64,000 nucleotides of DNA, taken from Rhabdophis nuchalis (lineage: Eukaryota > Chordata > Lepidosauria > Squamata > Natricidae). The notes under the pieces are model-generated. The model saw only the letters and a list, made by a program, of their open reading frames with translations. It was not told where the DNA came from and did no database searches. Made by a program: the position numbers and the translations under genes. The stretch spans positions 14,948,074 through 15,012,073 of the forward strand of contig CM077658.1 in the NCBI GenBank assembly GCA_039707465.1. The letters run 5' to 3'. Shown in pieces: positions 1-10,083 of this stretch (position 1 is its first letter; each line of letters opens with the position of its first letter).

Positions 1-720
1 AACACCCTGCTTAGGTAGGAGACCCTATATAGCATTTCAGACAAATGGTTGTCCAATCTCTTCTTTAAAACCTCCAGTGTTGAAGCACCCACAACTTCTG
101 GAGGCAACTTCTGTTCCACTAGCTCATTGTTCTCACTGTCAGGAAATTTCTCCTTGGTCCTAGGTTGCTCCCTTCCTTGATTAGTTTCCATCCATTGCTT
201 TTTGTCCTACGCTCAGGTGTTTTGGAGAATAGGTTGATGGTGCTGGAGAAGACTCCTGCGAGTCCCTTGGACTGCAAGACGATCAAAGTGGTCAGTCCTA
301 GAGGAGAGCCACCCTGACTGCTCTTTAGAAGGCCAGATCCTGAAGAGGGAACTCAAAGACTTTGGCCACCTAATGAGAAGGAAGGACTCCCTGGAGAAGA
401 GCCTGATGCTGGGAACAATTGAGGGAAAAAGAAGAAAAGGACGGCAGAGAATGAGGTGGCTGGATGGAGTCACCGAAGCAGTAGGCGTGAGCTTAAATGG
501 ACTCCAGAGGATGGTAGAGGACAGGAAGGCCTGGAGGAACATTGTCCATAGGGTTGCGATGGGTCAGACACGACTTTGCAACTAACAACAACAAAGTTAT
601 TGGGACACTGCTATCGTGTCACTTCCAATACTTCTTTCCATTAAACTAGACATACCAAATTTCTGCAACCGTTCTTCCACAACTTCAGGCCCAAACCTTC
701 AAGATGATGGACAGAGAGTT
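1..720 (-). mobile_element. CR1 LINE 3' region, split by a BovB insertion
   Basis: Sequence at 1-233 and 596-720 reads as one antisense CR1 3' region: the terminal GGTCTCCTGC motif, then the usual body. The BovB copy at 234-592 interrupts it. The CR1 copy extends left of the window. Confidence 0.75.
234..592 (+). mobile_element. BovB (RTE-class) LINE 3' end
   Basis: The reverse-transcriptase C-terminal frame reads [24 protein letters not shown] sequence and [15 protein letters not shown], followed by a 3' end with GACACGACTT and a short ACAACA tail. These are hallmarks of BovB, a LINE shared by squamates and ruminants through horizontal transfer. It is a 5'-truncated dead copy inserted into CR1. 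Confidence 0.88.
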
Positions 721-858
721 GGATGTAATCAAAGCCCTGTCCATTCCGAACAGTGTCATCTTGCCAATTTTGATCCCGCTCCACCCCAACGTGGGATGCT
801 ACTCACTTCACCTTTTACCAGAAGAAAAAGGGCGCCAACCAAAGTTTAGAAATGGTAC

Positions 859-997
859 CTTGGAGGTATGCCACCTTTTCACCATCTTCAGCATTGCAGA
901 CAAATAGCGCATTCTCCAAATCTGAACCAGAGGTGACATATTTGCCATCGTGAGAAATATGGCAGGTAGTTACCAGCCCATCTTGACTCACAGACCA
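859..997 (-). CDS. WDR88: WDR88 coding exon 5
   Basis: This exon has 139 coding bases. The acceptor is TTCTGTAG at 998-1005 and the donor GTACC follows base 859. It encodes WSVSQDGLVTTCHISHDGK and onward to a phase-1 end. It is the last exon recognised before the window edge. Confidence 0.85.
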
Positions 998-2361
998 CTA
1001 CAGAATGGGAGGGAAAAGCCACTGAGTTTATTTTATATATACAGAGGGTATCCAAGGCTCTTTGTTTTAAAATATTGATCCAGTTGCAATTATTTTCTTT
1101 AATTAGTTGATCGTAAGCATTTTCCCAGGAGGGTTTGACTAAAGATATGAATAGCAAGTAATCCGTCCTGTTGACTTCAGTGCAATTAACCTAATTAGCT
1201 TTAGCAGTGTGAGCCATATGGTGTTCAAGGAAATTAATTAATTATCATCAGATTATTATGAATTCCACTTAGGGTCAAACAAAGTGAGATGGTGGAGAAA
1301 AACTCCCTATTTCTTTTACTCCCTTGAGATGCACTAAAAACAGACTGCAGACTGTAGTTCTTGATTTGAGCCCAAAATTTATGTTGCTAAGTGAGACAGT
1401 TGTTAAGTGAATTTTGCCCCATTTTGTGACCTGCAGCTGATACTTATATACCGCTTCACAGTACTTTTACAGCCCTCTCTAAGTGGTTTACAAAGTCAGC
1501 ATAATTGCCCCTAACAATCTGGGTCCTCATTTTACCCACCTCGGAAGGATGGGAGGCTGAGTCAACCTTGAGCTTGGTGGGATTTGAACTGCCAAACTGC
1601 AGGCAGCCGGCGATCAGCAGAAGTAGCCTGCAGTACTGCACTCTAACCACTGCGCCGCCTCGGCTCAACCAGGTTAGTAATCTGGTTGTTAAGTGAATCT
1701 GGCTTCCCCCTTGACTTTGCTTGTCAGAAGGTCGCAAAAAGTGACCCCAGGCCACTGCAGCCGTCATAAACATGAGTTGCCAAGTGTCTGGATTTTGATC
1801 AATGGCCACGGGGATGCTGCAAAGGTCATAGGTGTGAAAAATGATCATGTCCCATTTTTCAGTTCTGTTGTAACTTTGGACGGTCTTTAACTGAGCTCTT
1901 GCAAGTCTAGGATTCCTGTTTACATATATCCTGCCCTTCAGATAGGAAACCACTCACTGCTGATGTAACTATATAGACTGCGTTAAAAGCTAATTTCATT
2001 CAATTCAATTTAAAAATGATATTCCACCTTTACTGTATTTGCTGACTGGCCAAGATAGAAATTCTCACCAATGACTTTCTCCATCTACCAGGAATTCCGA
2101 TATATGGACATTGATATGGATAAACATTTGGCTAAACAGGAATCTAGTTTTTAAGTTCTTAAGTTGGGCTTCGAAAACAATATGGAATAAAATCAATACA
2201 TACAAGCATTTTTCCTGTTTCGGTGTCCCAGGCTTTTAGGGTTTTATCATACGATGCTGTTATAAGCCTAAAAATTAAACAGATTGACAGGGGGAAATGA
2301 TCTGTCTTTTGAAGAAATTAAATATCGAAGGAAGGAAGGGAAGGAAGGAAGGAAGGAAGGA

Positions 2362-2437
<76 letters not shown>

Positions 2438-4946
2438 AGGAAAGAAAGAGGGAGGGAGGAGGGATCACATGGCTTGGGATCATTTTACAAAAATTTTACA
2501 CCACCTCCAATTGGCACTTGGAACAAGCATTGGCAACTAAATTCAGCACAAAACAAGTCCTGATTAAGCTCTCTAATCATGAACCAGATGATTCCTTTAC
2601 TACTTTTCCTGAGCCAGACTAAGAAACTTAGCATCTTGGCACTGTTTCCCTTTAAGAGAAGATTTAAGCTGTGCAAAAACTCTATAAAAAATTAAATTTT
2701 CCTGCTTGGAAACTTCCTGGCCGTATCCAATTGTCCTAAGTAAGACATTATGACAAGGTTCCATTCAGGTGAACACCTAATAACAATATACATTTAAATC
2801 TCGTGCATAAAATAAAATAGAATAATCACCTTTGGTTATCAGGAGTCAGGCAACATTCCGAAACTGGTCCAGTATGCTGATCTTTAAAGGTGTGAATGCA
2901 AATAAAACTAGCAGCATCCTTCAATAAAGACAAGATAGGTTATCAAATTCACACTGAGAGTGAAAAAAACCCCATCATTTAATTCTAATTAATAACACAT
3001 CCAGTATATCAAAGTATGGGTTCTTAATATTTCCAGCTGATCCCCCAACGCACAGAATTGGACAAGCCCAATCCTTTCCACAGAAGACGAAAAAAAGACA
3101 GAAATGAAAGTATAATAATATCTGGTTTAGATTTGAGCACTTAATTAAGTTCTTTGATGATATATTCCCAGTTTCTCTTTATTATCTGGAGACATCATAA
3201 AACTCCGCCAAGGATTTTCACTCATGAAAAATGTAGCCTTTGTTTTCCTATTTATTACATTGTCTTTTAGACTTGAGAGCAGTGGGATCACGCAGTTGTG
3301 TGCTTATGCCCTTCAAACAAAACTTACCCAAAGTTTCACTGTGGTATCGAAAGAGCCTGAAATAATTTTGGTATCGTCGAAACAAAAATGACAGGAGGTC
3401 ACAGCATCAGTATGGCCTTTTAAAATCTTAAAATGAATCTGTGAATGAACCGAGAAAGTGAATTTTTATCTTATAGAATAGAACAGAACAGGAAAGACTA
3501 GACTAGAGTAGACTAGACTAGACTAGAATATAATACAATACAATACAATACAATATAATAATAATACAATGCAATGCAATGCAATGCAATGCAATGCAAT
3601 GCAATGCAATGCAATACCACAGTTGGAAGGGACCTTGGAGGTCTTCTAGTCCAAATCCCTGCTTAGGCAGGAAGCCCTTATAATTTACTTCTTTTTTGGC
3701 TTACTACAACCCAGCCTAAATCTCTATATTGTCCCATTCTGCAGCAAAGTTGGAGAAAAGAGCCATATACAAGCTAGGTGGCTCTCTATTTTTGTTTGCT
3801 AAATAATAAATAAATTTTGATCTGGCATTGGAAGCACTACGCCTTTTACCCAATATTTATGATTAAAGCAGCGTTCCGATGTTGAAAACATCCATTAAGG
3901 AGACATGCTGATGTTATTATTATCCACTTCTTGATTTTTTTAACCAAATTGGAAGTAGCATGCCAGCCATCCTGGACCAATCCTGGCGCTTCATCAAGGG
4001 GGCTTGGCCGTTCTCCTGGTCTGTGCCCCACCCCTTTCGCTTTGGCTGTCTCTGCAGGATTGTTGTTGGGAGAAAGGAAAACGTTAGGTCAGGAGGACCA
4101 TAGTTAATGTTCTTCTCCAAGAGCGACTTTAGTAATAACAGTAAGATCCAACTCCACTTCAATGCAACTCCTCCAACTAACTCAAACCCAGAGGAGGTGG
4201 GGGATAGGCGACAAAATAATCCATAACATTAGTGCCCCATAACCCACTCCAAATATAATTAACCCGGTTATGTTTTATGGTTTTCTTGCTTTTACTCTAA
4301 CGAATTCTTCGTTATTGTTTGTTCTATGGCTCTTTTTACTTGCCACCCAAGTTGGGTATGTGAGATATAATACAATAACAAGAGTTGGAAGGGACCTTGG
4401 AGGTCATCTAGCCCAACCCCCTGCTCAAGCAGGAGATGATACAATACAATATAATACAATAACAAGAGTTGGAAGGGACAATACAATACAATAGCAGAGT
4501 TGGAAGGGACCTTGTAGGTCTTCTAGTCCAACTTCTTCTTATCCAGGATAAGTCAATTTATATAGACCCTCCCCCCCCAAAAAAACAATAAAGAAATAAA
4601 TCCTACTTTTACTGAGATCCCCAAACCCGTAGCCTTCTCCAACCTGTCGCCCTCCAGATGTGGGGCACTACAGTCCCCTGCTCTTCCCAGCCAGTAGAAA
4701 ACATGGGAGTGGGTGATGGGAGCTGTAGTCCAACCTTCCGCCATGACTGCAGGGCTCTAAATTGGAGCCTCTTGTGCAGATATCACCCACCCAGGAGGAA
4801 AGGAAGACCCCTGCCTCTCCCCACCTCTCCTCTGCAGCTGGCTGATGTTTCCCCACCTTGGCCAATTTCTCCTGGTCCCCTTCCCAGTCCTTCTCCTCTG
4901 AGCCTGTGGTGGCCAGGGGGTCGTAGCTGGAGGACTTCAGAGGCAT
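859..4946 (-). CDS. WDR88: WDR88, WD repeat-containing protein 88 (5' part, partial)
   Basis: Five coding exons join in frame on the minus strand: 4857-4946, 3328-3438, 2830-2918, 2204-2267 and 859-997. Each has AG acceptors and GT donors, and the phases match (0, 0, 2, 0, 1). The product starts with about 30 acidic or polar residues, then IHFKILKGHTDAVTSCHF, the first WD repeat ending TTVKLW, a second repeat containing SYDKTLKAWDTETGKMLW, and a third containing CHISHDGKYVTSGSD. WD40 proteins fold as beta-propellers and serve as protein-binding platforms; I know of no specific role for WDR88. The assignment rests on line-up with the human WDR88 repeats as I remember them and on the position directly downstream of GPATCH1 on the same strand. 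The remaining repeats lie left of base 1. The start is the least certain part, because the ATG sits exactly at a possible acceptor and an upstream exon may contribute. Confidence 0.88.
1440..1668 (-). mobile_element. tRNA-derived SINE, family B
   Basis: On the minus strand it starts GGCGCAGTGGTTAGAGTGCA (A-box region), has a B box near GGCAGTTCAAATCCC, and ends with GAAGCGGTATATAAG. A second copy lies at 56917-57113. This is the squamate SINE layout of tRNA head, body and LINE-like end. Confidence 0.75.
1690..1890 (+). mobile_element. Fragment of a non-autonomous DNA element ('cttacgacc' family)
   Basis: The sequence carries repeated TTAAGTGAATC and CATAAACATGAG motifs and belongs to the same family as 6713-7322, 23757-23890, 37820-38115 and 59425-59700. 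Better copies have inverted ends reading roughly AGGTAGTCCTTGACTTA. The class is not certain. The segment at 1358-1440 is its other half, split by the SINE. Confidence 0.5.
2204..2267 (-). CDS. WDR88: WDR88 coding exon 4
   Basis: This exon has 64 coding bases encoding LITASYDKTLKAWDTETGKM plus a leucine. The acceptor is TTTTTAG and the donor GTATGT. The GAAA-rich microsatellite begins about 65 bases upstream in the intron. Confidence 0.85.
2330..2462 (+). repeat. GGAA/GAAA microsatellite
   Basis: About 130 bases of GGAA then GAAA repeats lie in WDR88 intron 3, within 70 bases of exon 4. Apparent long reading frames here are artefacts of the repeat. Confidence 0.95.
2830..2918 (-). CDS. WDR88: WDR88 coding exon 3
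   Basis: This exon has 89 coding bases, starting DAASFICIHTFKDQHTGPV and ending TPDNQ plus two bases of an arginine codon. The donor is GTGATT. It joins the TVKLW end of exon 2 in phase 0. Confidence 0.83.
3328..3438 (-). CDS. WDR88: WDR88 coding exon 2
   Basis: This exon has 111 coding bases (37 codons) and contains the first WD repeat with GHTDAV and TTVKLW. The acceptor is CATTCACAG and the donor GTAAGT. A second AG lies 12 bases inside, so a four-residue alternative start of the exon is possible. Confidence 0.87.
3478..3690. repeat. Microsatellites ending in a CR1 tail
   Basis: AGACT-like, ATACA and then about ten TGCAA repeats (3565-3613) precede an antisense CR1 3' terminus (GTTGGAAGGGACC at about 3621). 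The pentamer run probably grew from the CR1 3' tail, as LINE tails often seed microsatellites. Confidence 0.75.
3691..4360. other. WDR88 intron 1, no recognised gene
   Basis: No exon or clear repeat was recognised. A stretch at 3960-4080 is less AT-rich and has an AG after a pyrimidine run on the minus strand, but no WDR88-like peptide. Confidence 0.4.
4365..4560 (-). mobile_element. Cluster of three CR1 3' tails with ATACA spacers
   Basis: GTTGGAAGGGAC occurs three times (about 4384, 4468 and 4499), separated by ATACAATA repeats. This looks like repeated CR1 tail insertion or local duplication. Confidence 0.7.
4857..4946 (-). CDS. WDR88: WDR88 first coding exon (probable)
   Basis: A 30-codon reading frame starts MPLKSSSYDPLATTGSEEKD and ends EKLAK at an AAG/GTGGGG donor. 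It ends in phase 0, which fits exon 2, and the junction EKLAK-IHFKILKGH resembles the human N-terminal flank of repeat 1 as I recall it. The ATG lies directly after a CTCAAAG that could be an acceptor for a non-coding exon at about 5815-6000. The N-terminal assignment is therefore probable, not proven. Confidence 0.6.
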
Positions 4947-4979
4947 CTTTGAGCAGAGAGGGGAGACCCTCGTCCTGGT

Positions 4980-5762
4980 TTTCCTTTCCTCTCCTTTCTC
5001 CTTTTCTTTCTTTCCCTTTCCTTTCTTTTCCTTCCCCTTTCACTTTCTCTCTTCCCTTCTTTCCTTCTCCTTTCCCTTCCTTTTCCTTCTTCCCCTTTCC
5101 CTTTTTTTCTTTCCTTTCTCCTTTCCTCACCTTTCCTTCTGCCCTTTCCTTTCCTTTCCCTCCCCCTTTCTCTTTTCTCCTTTCCTATCCTTTCCTTCCC
5201 TTTCTCTTCTTTTCTTCCCCTTTCCTTCCCTCCTTTCCTTTCCTTCTTCCCTTTCCTTCCCTTTCTCCTTCCTCCTTTCCTTTCCCCCTTTCCTTTCCTT
5301 CTTCCCTTCCCTTCCCTTTCTCCTTCCTCCTTTCCTTCTCCTTTCCTTTCCCTTTCCTCCCCTTCTTCCCTTCTCCTTCCTCCTTTCCTTCTCCTTTCTT
5401 TTCCCCCTTTCCTTTCCTTCTTCCCTTCCCTTCCCTTTCTCCTTCCTCCTTCCCTTCTCCTTCCCTTCTCCTTTCCTTTCCCTCTCCTCCCCTTCTTCCC
5501 TTCTCCTTCCCCTTCCTCCTTCCTCCTTTCCTTCTCCTTTCTTTTCCCCTTTCCTTTCCTTCTTCCCTTCCCTTTCTCCTTTCCTTCCCTTCTTCCCTTC
5601 TCCTTCCCCTTTCTCCTTCCTCCTTTCCTTCTCCTTTCCTTTCCTTCTTCCCTTCTCCTTCCCCTTTCTCTTTCTCCTTTCTCCTTTCCTTCCTCTTTCT
5701 CTTTCCTTCTTTCCTTTCCTTCTTCCCTTTCCCTTTCTCCTTTCTCCTTTCTTTCTCCTGCC
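4980..5762 (+). repeat. Long polypyrimidine tract (TTTCC)n
   Basis: About 780 bases are almost purely C and T on the plus strand, in TTTCC, CCTTT and TTCTCC motifs. Two long open frames across it (hundreds of residues of Ser/Pro/Phe or of Glu/Lys/Arg/Gly) are artefacts. It sits between the WDR88 CpG region and its first coding exon. Confidence 0.95.
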
Positions 5763-5769
5763 TTCAGAA

Positions 5770-6100
5770 GCCGCCGCTTTCTCGCTTTCTCTCTCTCTCG
5801 TCGGGCGGATCTTACCAACCGACCAAGCTCCGCGGAGGGCCACGCGGCGGCTGCGGTTTCGGGGCTTCCAGTAACTTTCAGCGAAGTTGGGGGCGGCGGT
5901 GGGGGGGTGGGGTTGTCTGTCGCAGCAGGCGAAGCCCCCGCGCCGGGGAGCTGATCTGATCTTCCGAGGGTCTTCCGAAGAACGGAACCAACGTCGCTTT
6001 TCAAAGCCAAGTCCAAGCGGAGCCTTGGGGGGAGTGGGTGGGCTCGCTCCTTTTGAGGTCTCCCTTTCCACCAGCCAGATCTCGGCTTCAGCGGGGTCTC
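5770..6100 (-). promoter_or_regulatory. WDR88: CpG-rich promoter and likely non-coding first exon of WDR88
   Basis: GC-rich sequence with many CpGs lies upstream of the WDR88 first coding exon. On the minus strand a good donor (GGTTG/GTAAGA) sits at about 5814, so a 5' untranslated exon may end there and splice across the polypyrimidine tract to 4946. No TATA box is evident. The region is bounded on one side by the (TTTCC)n tract. Confidence 0.5.
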
Positions 6101-6364
6101 CAGGGAGGGAGGCTATCCAGGCGGCAAAGGAGGGAGGGGGCTATTAAAAAGAGCCACCCTCTTGGGGTCCTAAGGGGGAGGACTGGATTCCCTTTGATTT
6201 AATGCATGCCCTGAATGCATTGTGCCACTCACCTTGCCAACTCTTAGGCAGTCCTTGACTTATGACCGGAATCGGGATCCGTTGCTAAGCTAGGCGCTCC
6301 TCAAGGGTGCCCTGTCTCATTTTACAACCTTTTTCGCCCGGTGGTTAAATGAGCCGTTGCCAAC

Positions 6365-6703
6365 CCGTTATTTATTTTTCACATTTATAACCCGCACCCA
6401 TCTCACCACAAAGGGACTCGGGGCGGCGAACAGAGATTTAAAATCAATTATACATAAATACAAAATATTATGAAATAATAACTAAATTAAATCAATACCC
6501 TGCTTAAAATAAGTTTAAATTTAAAACCCAAATTACAATTTTGATTTGTTATAAAATAATGGGTGTGGAGTAGATCATGCTAGGCCGGCCAGATGAAAAT
6601 AATAAGTTTTTAGGTGCCGGCGAAACAAGCGGAAGTCTGTGATGGAACGGAGGTCGGGAGGTAGGCCGTTCCAGAGGGTAGGGCCCACCACAGAGAAGGA
6701 TGA
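6365..6703 (-). mobile_element. L2-type LINE 3' end
   Basis: On the minus strand it encodes fragments like the FSVVGPALWN-LPPD motif followed by an AT-rich 3' UTR and a terminal CGGGTTATAAATG-type sequence. It is truncated and degenerate. Confidence 0.7.
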
Positions 6704-6712
6704 ATCACACAC

Positions 6713-7322
6713 AGGTAGTCCTAGACCTACAAACCTTCATTTAGCTACCATTCCAGTTATGACGGCAGTGAAAAAAAGTGACTGGCCACCGTTTTTCACA
6801 CTTAATGACCGTGTCAGCAGAGGTGGGATTCAGCAGGTGCTGACCAGTTCTGGAGAACCAGTAGTGGAAATTTTGAGTAGTTCGGAGAAGCGGTAAATAC
6901 CACTTCTGGCTGGCCGCGCCCCCATCTCTTCACTGCCTCTCGAGTCCCGGAGGGAATGGAAATTTTGCAGTAAACTTTCCCTGCCACACCAAGCCACACC
7001 ACACCCACCAAGCCACGGCCACAGAACGGGTAGTAAACATTTTTGAATCCCATCACTGTGTCGCAGCTTTTCCCAGTGGTTGTGTGATCCAAATTCAGGC
7101 CCTTGGCCACTAACTCATATTTATGACGGTTACGATGTCCCCGGGTCATGTGATCTCCTTTTGCGACCTTCTGAGAAGTGGTCAATGGAGAAGCTAAAAG
7201 AATTTACTTAAACCACCATGGGCCAGAAAGATGATAAAACGGAGCCAAGCTCTTTTAACAGACGTCTTGCTTAGCAACAAAAACGTTGGGCTCAATGGTG
7301 GTCGTAAGTTGAAGGCTTACCT
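6713..7322. mobile_element. DNA element with inverted ends, split by a nested hAT-like element
   Basis: The outer ends read ACAGGTAGTCC and GGCTTACCTGT. The middle (about 6829-7058) begins AGAGGTGGGATTC and ends GAATCCCATCACTG, matching hAT-type inverted termini, so a second element inserted into the first. Confidence 0.55.
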
Positions 7323-7609
7323 GTATAAAGTCTCTCTGGGCTGGCGGAAAAAAAGCAGCAAGGGTTAAATTTGAGGGTGAACCTTTCGGAGAATTTTTTT
7401 TTAAATCCAAGGCATCCTTGGGCACCCCAAAACTGGGTCAGTGAACACACATTGCAGATGGCATTTCAAAGGGGCCCCCAAAGACTGGCTCTTCGCCCGG
7501 CCCTTTGGCAAGGATGATTAATGCCCTGGTTTCTTCTTTGTTTTCCCTGACATCTTTGTTTTGTGTTGTTTTTGTGTTCCCATCCTGCCAGGACCAGATC
7601 TGCGAATGG

Positions 7610-8160
7610 TTTTTTTTAAAATTAAATTTATACCCCGCCCTTCTCCTTGTTAGGACCCAGGGCGGCGCACAGGCATTATTAAAACCACAAAATACAATAA
7701 ATATCAGTTAAAATATATTAAATTAGTTAACCCGTGCTAAAACCCATGTTAAAACCTTCCCAAATGATAATTTATTTTTAAAAAGTCAGAAACGGGGGGC
7801 TATCCTTGCTGAAATAAATACGTCTTAAGACGTTGGCGGAAGAGGCGGAGGTCCGAGATAGTGCGAAGGTCGGGGGGTAGGTCGTTCCAGAGGGCCGGGC
7901 CCACCACAGAGAAGGCCCTTCCGCTGGGTGTCGCCAACTGGCATTGCCCCGCCGACGGCACCCGGAGAAGGCCCTCTCTGTGGGAGCGGATCGGACGAAA
8001 GGATGTATGGGGCAGGAGGCGGTCTCGTATATAGCTAGGCCCCGAGCCATGGAGCGATTTAAAGATGGTCGTCAACACCTTGAAGCGCACTCAAAAGGCC
8101 ACAGGCAGCCAGTGCAGCTAGCGCAGGAGAGGTGTTACGTGGGTTTGCCTTGTGGGAGAC
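7610..8160 (-). mobile_element. L2-type LINE 3' end
   Basis: The minus-strand frame reads [24 protein letters not shown]-like and [20 protein letters not shown], the C-terminal end of an L2/CR1-superfamily reverse transcriptase. A 3' UTR with CGCCCTTCTCC follows. Confidence 0.85.
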
Positions 8161-8164
8161 TTTA

Positions 8165-8372
8165 GGGAAGAGATGGTGAACCAAGTGCCGAGAAGAGCGC
8201 ATGCGCATGGCATCGAGTGCCAAAAATAGAGCACTTCACGTGAGGACGTGAGCTTCCCGCACATGTGTGCCCTCATCTGGACTGCAACCAGGAAGAGGAG
8301 CGCCCAGGACACATGCGCATGCTGGAAAATGTGCCGTAGCGAACTAATGCCATAGGTTCGCCATCACGGCTT
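8165..8372. mobile_element. hAT-like MITE (GATGGTGAACC family)
   Basis: The inverted ends read GATGGTGAACC and GGTTCGCCATC. A related but larger copy is at 57930-58305. It is non-autonomous. Confidence 0.55.
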
Positions 8373-8669
8373 TAGGGCAAGATGCTCCTAGACCTGCAAT
8401 TGGCTGGGTTTTCAGAGAGTCTATGAAGAACACTTTCTCACATTGGCTGTTCAAAGAGAGTGTATGCGATTGGGGGTTTTCGGGCATCTATCTTTGCCTG
8501 AAACGGCACGCCGTCATTTAGTTGTTTTATGCGTCAACGGTTTTCCTCCTTTTATTTGGTACTTCTAATCTTCTGAGGCATTCAATGGATGAACCTTTCT
8601 GCTGGGACCTCCGCAGTGGTGGGGATCCTGCTGGTTTAACAACTGGTGGTCACGCTCTGAGGAATCTTA

Positions 8670-9020
8670 CCGTATTTTTCGAACTATAAGACGCACTTGG
8701 AGTATAAGACACACTAAGATTTTGAAGAGGCAAATTTTTTAAAAAAAGTTTTTGCACTTTGCAGGCCTCCCAAACCCTCTGCATGCTTCATTTTTCGCCA
8801 AAAACAAGGGCATGCATAGGCTTAGGGAGTCTTGTAGAGTGCTCCTAGAAGATATTGGGGGTGGGTGGGGGTGGATGGGCAAAAAATGGCCCATTTTTCG
8901 CTTGTTTTTGCCCTCCCCAGTCCCCAGGAGCATTTTGCAGGCCTCCCAAACCCTCTGCATGTCCATTTTTGCAAAAGCCCAAAAATGCTGTATTCAGTGT
9001 AGAAGATGCACCCAGATTTT
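8670..9020. mobile_element. DNA-transposon-like element (CCGTATTTTTCGAAC family)
   Basis: It starts with CCGTATTTTTCGAACTATAA and contains two copies of GCAGGCCTCCCAAACCCTCT about 180 bases apart. The right end is degenerate. The superfamily cannot be named from this copy. Confidence 0.4.
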
Positions 9021-9049
9021 ATTTGACACCACTGCGTGGAAGATCAGTA

Positions 9050-9261
9050 AACTTAGTTTATTTAATTTTTTCTCACGCTTTTCTCATTAAAATGCAGCAC
9101 CTTCATTGTCCCTCGCGGAATAGAATCTTTTGCACTGTGCAGGGTTTTTATTTTTTAAAACAACCAAACCCAAGACAAAGACTGTATTTACAGGACATTA
9201 ACAATGCTTTATATGGGTGATCTGCCATCATAGAGGAGATCGGTTTTAATGGCAATCCAAG
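9050..9261 (-). other. GPATCH1: GPATCH1 3' untranslated region with candidate poly(A) signals
   Basis: On the minus strand AATAAA occurs at 9147-9152, about 110 bases after the stop, and again at 9057-9062. Either could end the transcript. Which one is used cannot be told from sequence alone. Confidence 0.5.
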
Positions 9262-9292
9262 CTACCGCTTCACAAGTGGAAGATTTTTCATC
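9262..9292 (-). CDS. GPATCH1: GPATCH1 terminal coding exon 20
   Basis: This exon has only 31 coding bases: one base completing arginine, then MKNLPLVKR and stop TAG at 9262-9264. It matches the human C-terminus (RRLKSLPLRRQ as I recall it). The acceptor is TATCTTAG. It is too short to be noticed without splicing logic. Confidence 0.88.
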
Positions 9293-9854
9293 CTAAGATA
9301 AACAGAGGAATAAAGAAAAGAAATATATTTTAATAAGTAAAATAATTTCAAATTTAAAAAAAAAAGGCCTTGTGGCTGCAGAATCCAGCTGACCATTCAG
9401 AAGACAAAAACAATGGAGAAACAGCAGGCACTTTTTCTTTTATGCAAATGTTTCCTTCCTTTAAAAACAAACAATGTCCATCTGATTACAGTATATTGAC
9501 TCCATCTGCCTCCTTACCTTCTTAAAAGTTCCCGGGGTGATATATTCGTCTTTCCTTCCTCGCTGCTGCTGTCCCTGCTCTCCGCTGTGTCGGAGCTGCT
9601 GTTCTTCTCAGACTTCTTGTTCTTGTGCTTGCCCTTGTGCTTGGATTTCTTGTGCTTCTTTTTCTGCCAAAAGAATAACAAAGAGTTGGAAGGGACCTTG
9701 GAGGTCTTCAAGTCCAGCCCCTTGCTCAAGCAAGAGACCCTTATACCATCTATAAATCTAAATAAATTAAATTAAATTAAATCTCAGGTTAATGTCTGTC
9801 CAATATCCTTTTTAGGTCCTTTTCAGCAGCCCAGGCGTTCCAGAGTTATGCTGG

Positions 9855-9905
<51 letters not shown>

Positions 9906-9987
9906 TAGGCCATTTTCTGTACCAAGTTGGTTGAAATTGCTCTAGGCGTTCCAGAGTTATGCTGGAACACACACCCACACACCCATT

Positions 9988-10083
<96 letters not shown>

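Noticed and set aside
616..907. An additional WDR88 exon on the minus strand between 690 and 850
   Set aside because: No WD-like peptide appears in any frame; the sequence next to it is CR1.
4658..5959. Long open frames (433 codons plus; 359 and 314 codons minus) suggesting low-complexity proteins
   Set aside because: They are created by the TTTCC tract, which contains almost no stop codons. The peptides are only Ser/Pro/Phe/Leu or Glu/Lys/Arg/Gly and have no domain.
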